This document shows positions 1 through 7,716 of a stretch of DNA of 9,149 nt, piece by piece. The stretch covers positions 758 to 9,906 of the forward strand of contig DCBC01000156.1 of the NCBI GenBank assembly GCA_002313335.1. Reading direction: 5' to 3'. This DNA comes from Porticoccaceae bacterium UBA1117. GTDB taxonomy: Bacteria; Pseudomonadota; Gammaproteobacteria; Pseudomonadales; Porticoccaceae. The notes under the pieces are model-generated. The model saw only the letters and a program-made list of their open reading frames with translations. It was not told the DNA's origin and did no database searches. A program made the position numbers and the translations under genes. Numbering within the stretch: position 1 is the stretch's first letter; the number at the start of each line of letters is the position of its first letter.

Positions 1-1
1 T

Positions 2-1012
2 GCGGGTGCTGGTGTTGATTTTAGCGATGAGCAGTACATATCTGCTGGTGCGGAGATTGTTAGCACTGCTGACGAAATATTTTCCCGCAGTGAAATGATT
101 ATCAAAGTAAAAGAGCCGCAACCTCAGGAGTGTAAAATGCTTCGCGAAGGACAGATTTTATATACCTATCTGCACCTCGCGCCAGACCCAGATCAAACTA
201 AACTATTGGTTGAATCTGGGGCTACTTGTGTAGCCTATGAGACAGTTACTGATGCAGAAGGTGGGCTACCACTTTTAGCACCTATGTCAGAAGTGGCTGG
301 TCGCATGTCGGTGCAGGCTGGCGCACATCATTTGGAAAAAGCTCAAGGTGGTCGTGGCGTTCTACTGGCAGGAGTGCCCGGTGTTGCCCCAGCTAAAGTA
401 CTTATCATTGGAGGCGGTGTAGTGGGCGATAACGCGGCATCGATGGCGGTAGGTATGGGTGCTGACGTAACTATTTTAGATCGCTCTATTCCTAGACTCC
501 GTCAATTAGATAATGAGTATGAGGGACGAGCTCGTTGTGTGTTCTCCACCAATGCGGCGATCGAAGAGTACGCCTTAGAAGCAGACTTAGTGATTGGTGC
601 TGTGCTAGTGCATGGTGCTGCGGCTCCAAAGCTGCTCAGCAGTAATTTAATAAAGCGAATGAAAAAAGGCGCAGTTGTGGTTGATGTGGCCATTGATCAA
701 GGTGGATGTTTTGAAACCTCAAAGGCAACCACTCATGATCAGCCGACTTATATTGTTGATGGGGTTGTCCATTATTGTGTTGCTAACATGCCTGGTGGTG
801 TTGCGCGTACGGCGACCATGGCATTGAATAACGCGACCTTGCCCTACGCCATTGCCTTAGCTAATGACCCAGTGGGCGCTTTGTTTACCAATCCCAATTT
901 ACAGAATGGCTTAAATGTGCACAAGGGATCAATTACTTACAAAGCGGTGGCTGATGCGCTGGGCTATCCCTATGTGCCTGCGGATGAGGCTTTAAAAGCC
1001 TACGCACAATAA
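2..1012 (+). CDS. ald: Alanine dehydrogenase, 5' end cut by window
   Basis: This is NAD-dependent L-alanine dehydrogenase (L-alanine + NAD+ + water to pyruvate + ammonia + NADH), a cytoplasmic enzyme of alanine catabolism or ammonia assimilation. The frame is open from base 2, giving 336 visible residues. The ATG at base 95 is internal, because the 31 codons before it already match the family ([18 protein letters not shown]). By alignment with the Mycobacterium tuberculosis enzyme from memory, about 38 N-terminal residues are missing, including the substrate-binding Arg15. Visible key residues are the KVKEPQ lysine (Lys75 equivalent), the histidine of YLHLAPD (His96 equivalent), a Rossmann GGGVVG motif after VLIIG, and the aspartate of [12 protein letters not shown] (Asp270 equivalent). 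The conserved YCVANMPG and [14 protein letters not shown] stretches follow. The gene ends with tandem in-frame stops TAA TAG, 4 bases before the end of the convergent cmoB. Promoter and any regulator lie outside the window. Confidence 0.96.
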   Translation, partial: AGAGVDFSDEQYISAGAEIVSTADEIFSRSEMIIKVKEPQPQECKMLREGQILYTYLHLAPDPDQTKLLVESGATCVAYETVTDAEGGLPLLAPMSEVAGRMSVQAGAHHLEKAQGGRGVLLAGVPGVAPAKVLIIGGGVVGDNAASMAVGMGADVTILDRSIPRLRQLDNEYEGRARCVFSTNAAIEEYALEADLVIGAVLVHGAAAPKLLSSNLIKRMKKGAVVVDVAIDQGGCFETSKATTHDQPTYIVDGVVHYCVANMPGGVARTATMALNNATLPYAIALANDPVGALFTNPNLQNGLNVHKGSITYKAVADALGYPYVPADEALKAYAQ

Positions 1013-1016
1013 TAGT

Positions 1017-2006
1017 TTAGAAGGGCACCTCGGCAACTACGACAGCACGTATGGGCGCCGGATGTCCTTCAGCTGTTTTGGTGATGTCATTGGGATCTAA
1101 AAAATCAACGAGTGAGTCATAGGTCATCCAATCGGTACTCCGTTGTTCTTCTGTGCTCGTAGGGCTTATGTCTACCACCCTCGGATTGACAAAACCCTGC
1201 TTACGAAGCCAGCTAACTAATGTATCTGGGGAGGGTAAAAACCATACATTTGGCATTTTTCCATAGCGACCCTCGGGGACTAAAACCTGTCCTTCTGGTC
1301 CGTCAATGACTAAAGTCTCAAGTACCAGTTGTCCACCTGGACGCAGTAACTCTCGTAACTCTCGCAGGTGATCCATGGGTGAGCGTCTGTGATAGAGAAT
1401 ACCCATAGAAAAGACAGTATCAAAGGCGGCCATTTTAGCCGGCATGTGCTCTATCCCCAACGGCAGGACATCAATAGGTAGTTCATGCCCGGCATATTTC
1501 TTGATAGCATTAAACTGAAAGACAAACTTTGCTGATGGATCGATGCCAATGACCCGTTTAGCGCCAGCACCAAGCATACGCCAGCAGTGGTAGCCATTGC
1601 CACAGCCGACATCTAAAATTAGGCGGTTTTTTAAGGGCTGCAAGTGCGGCAAAACACGCTCCCATTTCCAATCAGAGCGCCATTCTGTATCGATGGGCAT
1701 ACCAAATAGTGTAAAAGGACCTTTACGCCACGGATGTAGTCCCATCAGACTTTGCCCTAGCTGGTCGCGCATCTCGCTAGTTATATCTTTGGCATCCCCA
1801 ATAATTACGCCTGAGTCAAAAGCACAACTCTGCATGCTAATGTCCGGTAGGCTCTCCAGTGTTAGAATCCAACCTGGCATGTCCCCCCAGCGACGACCAT
1901 CTAGACGTTCATCGATTAAGCTTGGCAAAGTTTCATGCCAAGACTCTAAATCAGAGTTTTGTAGCCAGTCTAGAAACGGACTGTAGTTAATAACAGACGG
2001 GAGCAT
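1017..2006 (-). CDS. cmoB: tRNA U34 carboxymethyltransferase CmoB
   Basis: CmoB transfers the carboxymethyl group of carboxy-S-adenosylmethionine to 5-hydroxyuridine at the wobble position of certain tRNAs, giving 5-carboxymethoxyuridine (cmo5U), which widens codon reading. The 329-residue length agrees with about 323 in E. coli. Family hallmarks in order: HPWRKGPFTLFG (91-102), IDTEWRSDWKWERVLPHL (105-122), the methyltransferase glycine motif LDVGCGNGYH (131-140), GIDPS (154-158), VFSMGILYHRRSP (198-210), LVLETLVIDG (227-236) and EGHPAPIRAVV near the C-terminus. Lys95, Trp109, Lys114 and Arg320 line up with E. coli residues Lys91, Trp105, Lys110 and Arg315, reported to contact the cofactor. 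The ATG is preceded by only a weak AGG about 8 bases upstream, and no better in-frame start is visible. Its partner cmoA lies about 1.9 kb away at 3949-4692 on the same strand, separated by two opposite-strand genes, so the two are not co-transcribed directly. Confidence 0.96.
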   Translation of the reverse strand: MLPSVINYSPFLDWLQNSDLESWHETLPSLIDERLDGRRWGDMPGWILTLESLPDISMQSCAFDSGVIIGDAKDITSEMRDQLGQSLMGLHPWRKGPFTLFGMPIDTEWRSDWKWERVLPHLQPLKNRLILDVGCGNGYHCWRMLGAGAKRVIGIDPSAKFVFQFNAIKKYAGHELPIDVLPLGIEHMPAKMAAFDTVFSMGILYHRRSPMDHLRELRELLRPGGQLVLETLVIDGPEGQVLVPEGRYGKMPNVWFLPSPDTLVSWLRKQGFVNPRVVDISPTSTEEQRSTDWMTYDSLVDFLDPNDITKTAEGHPAPIRAVVVAEVPF

Positions 2007-2260
2007 TGGAGAACCTAAACATTCAAAGGGACAGTGTAAATGATTTCACGAGTCCGCTCGCTAGGTTTTCACTCTTGGTTAGCGCTTAGTTGTTGTATTT
2101 TATACCTCTGAAGGTACTGGGTTATTTAAGAGCTTTTTTAAGACGCATAAATAATCACCAGCCACTGTTCGGATATTTTTGCCATAAAGGATGCCAATAG
2201 GTGCATAATTGTGCGGGCAAACGTATCATGAATTTGATCAAGGCATTGAGGGCAGTAAAA
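2007..2260. promoter_or_regulatory. Divergent intergenic region between cmoB and slyX
   Basis: This 254-base noncoding stretch separates the starts of cmoB (leftward) and slyX (rightward), so it should carry promoters for both. For slyX, a TTGCCA at 2179-2184 and a CATAAT at 2204-2209 resemble -35 and -10 boxes, although the 19-base spacer is long. For cmoB, the reverse strand has TATAAA at 2099-2104, without a convincing -35 box. The middle is AT-rich, with TTTAAGA repeated at 2125-2131 and 2137-2143. No open frame with family-like sequence, tRNA or riboswitch is recognisable. Box assignments are by eye and tentative. Confidence 0.4.
2248..2252 (+). promoter_or_regulatory. Ribosome binding site deciding the slyX start
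   Basis: GAGGG lies 8 bases before the ATG at 2261. This is good Shine-Dalgarno spacing and supports the ATG at 2261 over the upstream in-frame GTG at 2201, which has no comparable site. Confidence 0.6.
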
Positions 2261-2470
2261 ATGAGTGAAGAGCGCTTTCAGGCACTGGAAGAGAAGTTGG
2301 CCTTTGTTGAAATGGCTAATGTTGAGATGGGAGACGAGATTTTTAGGCAGCAGCAGGAGATAGAGGTGCTAACCAAAGGCCACCAAATGCTATTGCAGCG
2401 GATTGAGACTCTTCAAGACACAGCCGGACAAGACAATGAAGATGATAATGAGCGGCCACCACACTACTGA
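2261..2470 (+). CDS. slyX: SlyX family small coiled-coil protein
   Basis: This small acidic protein of 69 residues matches the SlyX family, whose molecular function is not established. E. coli SlyX is 72 residues. The shared features are a predominantly helical heptad-like body (FQALEEKLAFVEMANVEM, then residues 25-52 rich in Q, E and L), likely a coiled coil, followed by a disordered acidic tail ending in PPHY, the family's characteristic C-terminus. There are no membrane segments or signal peptide, so it is presumably cytoplasmic. The frame could extend upstream to a GTG at 2201 (89 residues), but the extra 20 residues do not resemble the family, and a good GAGGG ribosome site precedes the ATG at 2261. 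The aldehyde dehydrogenase gene follows after 47 bases on the same strand, so the two may be co-transcribed. In many gammaproteobacteria slyX lies near slyD; no slyD is seen here. Confidence 0.85.
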   Translation: MSEERFQALEEKLAFVEMANVEMGDEIFRQQQEIEVLTKGHQMLLQRIETLQDTAGQDNEDDNERPPHY

Positions 2471-2517
2471 GTCTAATCAACGTTGTGAGCTAAATATACC
2501 GATAAAAGGGGTTATAG

Positions 2518-3942
2518 ATGTCAGAGTTAAATGAGCAGGTAAAAACCGATATTGATAGTGTTTTTGCGCGTCAGCAGCGCTATGCGCTGGAGTTACGGAA
2601 ATCAGATTATAAGAAGCGTCTCGCGGTGCTAGACCGTTTTGAAAAAGTGTTTCGTGATTCTCAGGAAAAAATCTATCAGTCAGCTGCAGATGATTTCTCT
2701 AAGCCACAGGCCGAAGTTGACATGTCAGAGATCATGTCGGTGCTGGCTGAGCTAAAGCATGTGCGTAAAAATCTGAAAAAGTGGATGAAACCTGTTTCAG
2801 TAATGCCCACTGCGAGCATGATTGGCACCTCGTCTAAAATTGTCAAAGAACCCAAGGGCGTTACTCTGGTGGTCTCACCATGGAACTACCCCTTTAACCT
2901 AACTTTTGGGCCTATGATATGGTCAATTGCTGCCGGTAATACGGTAATCATTAAACCCTCTGAGATGACACCACACATGTCTGCGGTCATCGCTGAAATT
3001 GTTGAAAAAGCCTTTAGTCCGGAAGAGGTGAGTCTGTTTCAAGGTGAAGCGGATGTAGCTAGTTACCTTACAGCGCTTCCATTTGACCATATCTTCTTTA
3101 CTGGCAGTCCTGCAGTAGGTAAGCATGTGATGGCAGCAGCGGCTAGGAATTTGACTTCGGTCACCTTAGAGCTTGGTGGTAAAAGCCCAGTGATTGTTGA
3201 CAAATCAGTGAATATTAAAAAGGCCGTGCAGTCTATTGCTTGGGGCAAGTTCAGCAATAATGGTCAAACCTGTATTGCGCCGGACTATCTCTATGTTCAT
3301 GAATCGATCAAAGAAGAATTTGTCAGTGAAATGACCGACTGCATTGAAAAACAGTATGGATTAGGTAATGTTGCTAAGGATAACGGGGATTACTGCAGAG
3401 TGGTTAATAGCAGTCACTACCAGCGTATTAGTCGTTTATTAAGTGATGCACAGGATCAGGGTGGAACACTAATCACGGGCGGGCAAACCGATGATGCGAG
3501 TCGGTTTATTGCGCCAACACTCATTGAGGGTATGGCGGCTGATTCTGCGATTATGCACGAAGAGATTTTTGGGCCATTACTTCCAGTGATCACCTTCTCA
3601 GATATTGATAAAGTGATAACCTATGTTAACAACAAGCCCAAACCCTTGGCGTTGTACATTTACAGTACTGACAAGAGTAGTATTGATAAAATACTTTGCG
3701 AGACCAGTGCAGGTGATACCTGCGTCAATCAGACTATGATGCATTTTGTACACCATAATCTTCCTTTTGGCGGTGTCAACAACAGTGGCATTGGAAAGTC
3801 TGGTGGTGTTTGGGGTTTCAATGCGTTTACTCATGAGCGCAGTGTGTTGACTGACAAGTTCAGCTCAGCATCCATGTTGCATCCCCCCTATACTCCGAAG
3901 GTGCGAAAGATGATTAAAATGGCTATGAAAATGACAACCTAA
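2518..3942 (+). CDS. ALDH3-like NAD(P)-dependent aldehyde dehydrogenase
   Basis: This oxidises an aldehyde to the carboxylic acid using NAD(P)+. The 474-residue protein has the whole ALDH core: PWNYPF (121-126) with the oxyanion-hole Asn123, GNTVIIKPSE (140-149) for cofactor binding, FTGSPAVGKHVM (194-205), TLELGGKSP (216-224) with general base Glu218, GQTC (249-252) with nucleophile Cys252, EEIFGP (348-353) and FGGVNNSGIGKSGG (417-430). The run from FTGS through LELGGKSP and the roughly 470-residue length fit class 3 (ALDH3, including fatty aldehyde dehydrogenases) better than the longer class 1/2 enzymes. No obvious C-terminal membrane anchor is present; the tail is basic (KVRKMIKMAMKM), which could be a weak membrane-association element. 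An AAGGGG ribosome site (2506-2511) sits 6 bases before the ATG. It follows slyX by 47 bases and converges on cmoA with a 6-base gap. The substrate is unknown; medium- or long-chain aliphatic aldehydes or aromatic aldehydes are possible. Confidence 0.93.
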   Translation: MSELNEQVKTDIDSVFARQQRYALELRKSDYKKRLAVLDRFEKVFRDSQEKIYQSAADDFSKPQAEVDMSEIMSVLAELKHVRKNLKKWMKPVSVMPTASMIGTSSKIVKEPKGVTLVVSPWNYPFNLTFGPMIWSIAAGNTVIIKPSEMTPHMSAVIAEIVEKAFSPEEVSLFQGEADVASYLTALPFDHIFFTGSPAVGKHVMAAAARNLTSVTLELGGKSPVIVDKSVNIKKAVQSIAWGKFSNNGQTCIAPDYLYVHESIKEEFVSEMTDCIEKQYGLGNVAKDNGDYCRVVNSSHYQRISRLLSDAQDQGGTLITGGQTDDASRFIAPTLIEGMAADSAIMHEEIFGPLLPVITFSDIDKVITYVNNKPKPLALYIYSTDKSSIDKILCETSAGDTCVNQTMMHFVHHNLPFGGVNNSGIGKSGGVWGFNAFTHERSVLTDKFSSASMLHPPYTPKVRKMIKMAMKMTT

Positions 3943-3948
3943 GATCTT

Positions 3949-4692
3949 TTAGGGTTCTTTAATAGCGACCAATGAGCAAAAGTTAAAACACTGAAACCAA
4001 GGGCTTGCGGATTGAAAACCGCAGGCCCTTAATCGTTGTATGTGGGTATCTAATGTTTCGGGTATCAAGACGTTTTCGATAGAATCACGCTTCTGACTTA
4101 TTTCAAGGTCACTGTATCCTTGAGCACGCTTGAACTGATGATGAAGGTCGCTAAGTAGTGTATTTAGGCTAGGCGGTTCAAAATGTAACTTTTCAGAAAT
4201 GACTAAACAACCCCCCGGATTTAGGCCAGCATAGATCTTTTTTATTAAAGCCGCTCGTTGTGACATGGGAATAAATTGAAGAGTGAAGTTCATCACTACC
4301 ATTGATGCATTGTTAATCTCTGTATCGCAGATATCTTGATTGAGTAGTTCGGTGCTTATGGGTGAGGGTACTGCAGCAAGTAGGTCTGCGCATTTATCAA
4401 GCATGGCAGCTGAGTTATCTACCGCAATGATTTTAGTATTACGATGATCTGTAATTCGTGAGCGCATCGCAAGCGTTGACGCCCCTAAGGAGCAACCTAG
4501 GTCATAGCAATGACTGTTGGCCTGTACATACCTAGAAGCCAATTCACCGCAATGGGCTAAAATAGTCTCATAACCAGGCACGGACCGCCGAATCATATCG
4601 GGAAAGACATCAACAACCGCTTTATCAAACACAAAACCTGGAATGATACCCAATGGATGAGCAAATAGATTATCTTGATTGGTCTCCGTCAT
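3949..4692 (-). CDS. cmoA: Carboxy-S-adenosylmethionine synthase CmoA
   Basis: CmoA converts S-adenosylmethionine and prephenate into carboxy-S-adenosylmethionine (Cx-SAM), the donor used by CmoB to build cmo5U34 in tRNA. The length of 247 residues is the same as E. coli CmoA as I recall it. Diagnostic stretches are VFPDMIRRSVPGYE (29-42), YDLGCSLG (63-70, cofactor-binding glycine motif), IAVDNSAAM (89-97), MNFTLQF (134-140), GLNPGG (156-161), FKRAQGYSDLEISQKR (187-202) and PWFQCFNFCSLVA (231-243). Arg202 lines up with E. coli Arg199, reported to bind the Cx-SAM carboxylate. The start lies 4 bases after the stop of the upstream peptidase gene, and no Shine-Dalgarno is clear before the ATG, so expression by translational coupling is likely. 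Its 3' end meets the aldehyde dehydrogenase gene tail to tail with 6 bases between stop codons and contains a strong inverted repeat (3999-4030). Confidence 0.96.
   Translation of the reverse strand: MTETNQDNLFAHPLGIIPGFVFDKAVVDVFPDMIRRSVPGYETILAHCGELASRYVQANSHCYDLGCSLGASTLAMRSRITDHRNTKIIAVDNSAAMLDKCADLLAAVPSPISTELLNQDICDTEINNASMVVMNFTLQFIPMSQRAALIKKIYAGLNPGGCLVISEKLHFEPPSLNTLLSDLHHQFKRAQGYSDLEISQKRDSIENVLIPETLDTHIQRLRACGFQSASPWFQCFNFCSLVAIKEP
3999..4030 (+). terminator. 12-bp stem-loop, possible terminator for the aldehyde dehydrogenase transcript
   Basis: AAGGGCTTGCGG (3999-4010) and CCGCAGGCCCTT (4019-4030) can pair around an 8-base loop. Read as + strand RNA, all 12 positions pair, with one G-U wobble. 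On the - strand the same position becomes an A-C mismatch, so the structure favours the rightward transcript. It begins 57 bases after the aldehyde dehydrogenase stop, inside cmoA. No real U-tract follows (only UUAAUCG), so it may be a 3'-end stabilising hairpin, a weak terminator, or chance within conserved coding sequence. Confidence 0.4.
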
Positions 4693-4696
4693 TAGG

Positions 4697-7615
4697 TTAT
4701 ACCGCTATGGTCGTTAAGCCTGTTGTAGCTGCCAAATCAGTATTAGTGATAACCGCAGTCTGCGCAAATTCGGGTCGCAGATAATGGTCAGCAACGCGCT
4801 TTAAATCGTCTTCAGTCACAGCCAAAACGCGCGCTCTAAATGCCATAGCAGATGCTTTATTGCGACCGTTGAGCTCAGAATGGAATGCTTGCATAGCTTC
4901 ACCGGCGGGAGAGCTTGGCTTATCCAAACTACCGATTACTCCAAGAACTGCCTCTTCGATTTTGTCGTTACCGATCGATTGTTCAAGTACCCAGGCGATT
5001 GACTGGTCAAAGTCAGTGAGCGTACCTTCGATGCGCGGATCTCTGTAAGAGAAGAAGCGGAATGCCCCTGATTGATTATCTTGTGAGGCGCCGCCGCCGT
5101 AGGCACCACCTTGTTCACGAATGGCGCGGTGCAAAAAACCATTTCGCAACACGCCCCCGAGTACTATTAGTGGTGCTGCATCTGCATGACCCGCAGCAAC
5201 CGTTGGATATGCGCGAGCACAGAAGCTTACTTGTGTGTTTGCCGTCCAGCAGTGATTTACCGGTGTCAAAGACGGCTGGTACTGAATCAGATTAGATACT
5301 GTAAAAGGTGTTTGGTTTTGATGGCTAAATCCGCTTTGCATCTGTGCTGCGAAGGCCTCTAAACGCTCATTCTCTGCAACCAGAAGGTACTGGCGAGGCT
5401 GTTGTAAAACCTTGGCGTGGATACCTTTTAATTGTGAGGCTAGTGCAGCTAACTGATCATGTTCATCAAGGGAGTTATCAAGACTTTTAAGTAGTGATAA
5501 GCCCGTCAAGCCACCCCAGCGCTGACTAAGATGACCATTAGCTGACATGCCGCTGGCAGCCGCCACCATAGCCATAACATGGCCATTGCCTACAATAGAC
5601 GATTCACGATAACTACGGATTTGAGCCACCAACTCGCGTAGTCTGGGCAGTTCATCAAATCGTGTTTGCTCGATAGACTGTTGCATCAGATCAGTCATCG
5701 CAGACTGATTAGAGGCCAGGCCTTTCGCTGAGAAGCTAATATTGCCATGCAGTTTTTCTAAATCGTCTTTATCCGCACGCACATTTGCCGAAGCGGAATA
5801 AGAGCCTACCACACTGGAGTGCCACAGCTGGGTTGCCATGTAGTCTTTATCACCAACACCCATTTCGGTAGCACAGGTGCTGTACAGCGGTAATAAATCC
5901 ATTTCTTGGCTGGTCAAATCGGGCATAGCCATAATAACTTGTTGGTAGACTATGCCGTTTGTACCGGCATTATAGCTAGTAAGCGCCACCGGTGAGTGGC
6001 TGGTCGAGTGTTTCTCTGCGTAAAAAATATCTGAAGGGACATCTTCAATGCCGACCTTTGGTAGTATATCGAGATTTTCTTCCATCTCTTGTCGTTGTTT
6101 AAGTGCAATAGCCTCATCAACGATTTGCTGTTTGCGCTCCTCACTTAACCCCTGCTGAATTTCAGTAAGACGAGCTTTTTCTTGTTGTTCTTTAGCTTTG
6201 CCCAAATCTGTATCTGGCTTCATTACCAAGCGGAGACGATGTTGATTATTAAGGAGTAGATCACGCGCTAGACCCTTAATAAACGCAGGGTCTTTGATAT
6301 CCTCTTTTAGCTTAGCTAATACCGGGTCAAGGTTAAGAAGTGATACAGGGTCGCCACGATGAGTGGCGCTGGTCAATGCAGTAAGAATTAACTGTAGGCC
6401 ATAGGGGTAACCTCCACCAGAGACTTCGCGCTGTGAAAGTTCTAGTTGATGAAGACTAGCCTCAACCTGCTCTTGAGGTAGACCATTATCAGCTACATTT
6501 TGTAAGACACTCAAAATAAGGGCTTCTACGGCATCAGCATTTTCGGGATTTGAACCCTCGACACCACAGGCAAAAATAAGCTCTTTTTGAGAATCCTCAA
6601 GACCGCACATTGGTGATGGAGAGGTTCCCAGGTCAGTCGTCTCCAAAGCCTGTTGCAATGGTGAGCCACTGTTATCGAGTAATACACTAGACAGTAACCG
6701 CGCGCACATTGTTGCTTCAAGATTCGTTGCGTCGCCAAGCAGCCAGGAAAGTACTATGTGGCTTTGATTGTCAGTGCCCTCGGGTTCATCAAACGCATAC
6801 GCTTCTTCCACATATTGGGGGCGATCATAGCGCCGCTCGTTATTGACCTCAATGTGGCAGTCGAGTCTGTCGAAACGACTCAGGGCATTCTCTTCAAACT
6901 GGGCTTGATGCTCGATGGCTGGAATATCACCGAAGGTTATAAAAATGGCGTTACTTGGGTGGTAATGAACATCATAAAAGGCTTTAAATTGCTCATAAGT
7001 AAGATCGGGGATATCCGTTGGATCACCACCACTGTTGTAGTGATAAGTGCTTGTTGGGCAAAGATGCTTGGACATAGTTTGCCACAGCGTTGAGTTTACA
7101 GAACTCATCGCACCTTTCATTTCGTTGTACACCACGCCTTTAAAGGTCAGCTCAGAATTTGAATCCTCTGCATCTGAAAATTCTAATCTGTGTCCCTCTT
7201 GCGCAAAATCGAGCGGGTCCAAGCGGGAAAAAAACACTGAATCGAGGTAGACACTGAGTAGATTATTGAAGTCTTTTTTATTTTGACTGGCAAATGGATA
7301 GGCGGTCCAATCAGAACTTGTAAAGGCGTTCATAAATGTATTTAGAGACCGTCGGATCATCATAAAGAATGGATCACGAACTGGGTACTTTTCACTACCA
7401 CAAAGGGCCGTATGCTCTAAGATGTGAGCTACACCAGTAGAATCTTCTGGTACTGTTCGCAGCGCCACCAAAAAGACATTTTCTTTGTTATCGGAGGCTA
7501 GGTGGATATGCTGAGCGCCAGTGACTTTATGACGATACTCTTGATAATGTATCTTAAGCGACGGTATATCTTGGCTGCGTAACAATTCAAAGGCAGGGTT
7601 AGTCTGATCGGTCAT
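4697..7615 (-). CDS. M16C zinc metallopeptidase, PreP-like (insulinase family)
   Basis: This large ATP-independent zinc peptidase of the M16C (presequence protease-like) branch degrades unstructured peptides inside a clam-shell chamber. It has 972 residues, about the usual bacterial length. The N-terminal catalytic half carries the inverted zinc motif HILEH at 64-68 (His64 and His68 ligands, Glu67 general base), the M16C signature RDPFFMMIRRSLNTFMNAFT (80-99) and the third ligand Glu165 in GVVYNEMKGAMSS. A charged helical linker around residues 470-515 joins the halves. The C-terminal half has the Arg-Tyr pair Arg833 and Tyr839 in IREQGGAYGGG, the same six-residue spacing as the PreP active-site Arg/Tyr. 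All catalytic residues are present. No signal peptide is visible, so a cytoplasmic role in peptide turnover is inferred. A GGAG ribosome site (7627-7630) lies 11 bases upstream of the ATG. The gene ends 4 bases before the cmoA start, indicating a shared transcript. Confidence 0.93.
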   Translation of the reverse strand: MTDQTNPAFELLRSQDIPSLKIHYQEYRHKVTGAQHIHLASDNKENVFLVALRTVPEDSTGVAHILEHTALCGSEKYPVRDPFFMMIRRSLNTFMNAFTSSDWTAYPFASQNKKDFNNLLSVYLDSVFFSRLDPLDFAQEGHRLEFSDAEDSNSELTFKGVVYNEMKGAMSSVNSTLWQTMSKHLCPTSTYHYNSGGDPTDIPDLTYEQFKAFYDVHYHPSNAIFITFGDIPAIEHQAQFEENALSRFDRLDCHIEVNNERRYDRPQYVEEAYAFDEPEGTDNQSHIVLSWLLGDATNLEATMCARLLSSVLLDNSGSPLQQALETTDLGTSPSPMCGLEDSQKELIFACGVEGSNPENADAVEALILSVLQNVADNGLPQEQVEASLHQLELSQREVSGGGYPYGLQLILTALTSATHRGDPVSLLNLDPVLAKLKEDIKDPAFIKGLARDLLLNNQHRLRLVMKPDTDLGKAKEQQEKARLTEIQQGLSEERKQQIVDEAIALKQRQEMEENLDILPKVGIEDVPSDIFYAEKHSTSHSPVALTSYNAGTNGIVYQQVIMAMPDLTSQEMDLLPLYSTCATEMGVGDKDYMATQLWHSSVVGSYSASANVRADKDDLEKLHGNISFSAKGLASNQSAMTDLMQQSIEQTRFDELPRLRELVAQIRSYRESSIVGNGHVMAMVAAASGMSANGHLSQRWGGLTGLSLLKSLDNSLDEHDQLAALASQLKGIHAKVLQQPRQYLLVAENERLEAFAAQMQSGFSHQNQTPFTVSNLIQYQPSLTPVNHCWTANTQVSFCARAYPTVAAGHADAAPLIVLGGVLRNGFLHRAIREQGGAYGGGASQDNQSGAFRFFSYRDPRIEGTLTDFDQSIAWVLEQSIGNDKIEEAVLGVIGSLDKPSSPAGEAMQAFHSELNGRNKASAMAFRARVLAVTEDDLKRVADHYLRPEFAQTAVITNTDLAATTGLTTIAV

Positions 7616-7716
7616 TCTATTTAGCGCTCCGGGGCGAATATTGGTTGGGTTCCTTTAACGGCGTCGCCATTCTACGCGAATCCGTGGGCATGGAAAGTCA
7701 AAATACAGAACACTTT
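7616..7716 (-). promoter_or_regulatory. Intergenic region with candidate promoter for the peptidase-cmoA operon
   Basis: These 101 bases lie between the end of the AraC-family gene and the start of the peptidase gene, both on the - strand. On that strand TTTCCA (7691-7696) and TAGAAT (7669-7674) match -35 and -10 boxes at four and five of six positions, with a 16-base spacer. That would place transcription start about 45 bases before the peptidase ATG. No convincing intrinsic terminator for the AraC gene is visible, so read-through is possible. Confidence 0.35.

Noticed and set aside
987..1001. Palindrome AGGCTTTAAAAGCCT near the end of ald, considered as a terminator
   Set aside because: Single-base centre and no following T-tract; it lies inside ald coding sequence and is short.
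1642..1650. AAGTGCGGC, one base from the Haemophilus DNA uptake core
   Set aside because: A single imperfect copy inside cmoB; uptake sequences are recognised by abundance and exact match.
1597..1986. 129-codon open frame antisense to cmoB
   Set aside because: It lies wholly inside the strongly supported cmoB gene and has no recognisable domain.
2057..2086. Weak inverted repeat CGCTA...TAGCG in the cmoB-slyX intergenic region
   Set aside because: Only 5-6 pairs around a long loop and no T-tract; within chance expectation.
2201..2260. GTG start adding 20 residues to SlyX
   Set aside because: No ribosome site precedes it, the added residues do not resemble the family, and a good GAGGG site precedes the ATG at 2261.
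6758..7093. 111-codon open frame antisense to the M16C peptidase
   Set aside because: Hydrophobic runs arise from the opposite strand of a conserved peptidase region; no ribosome site or family match.
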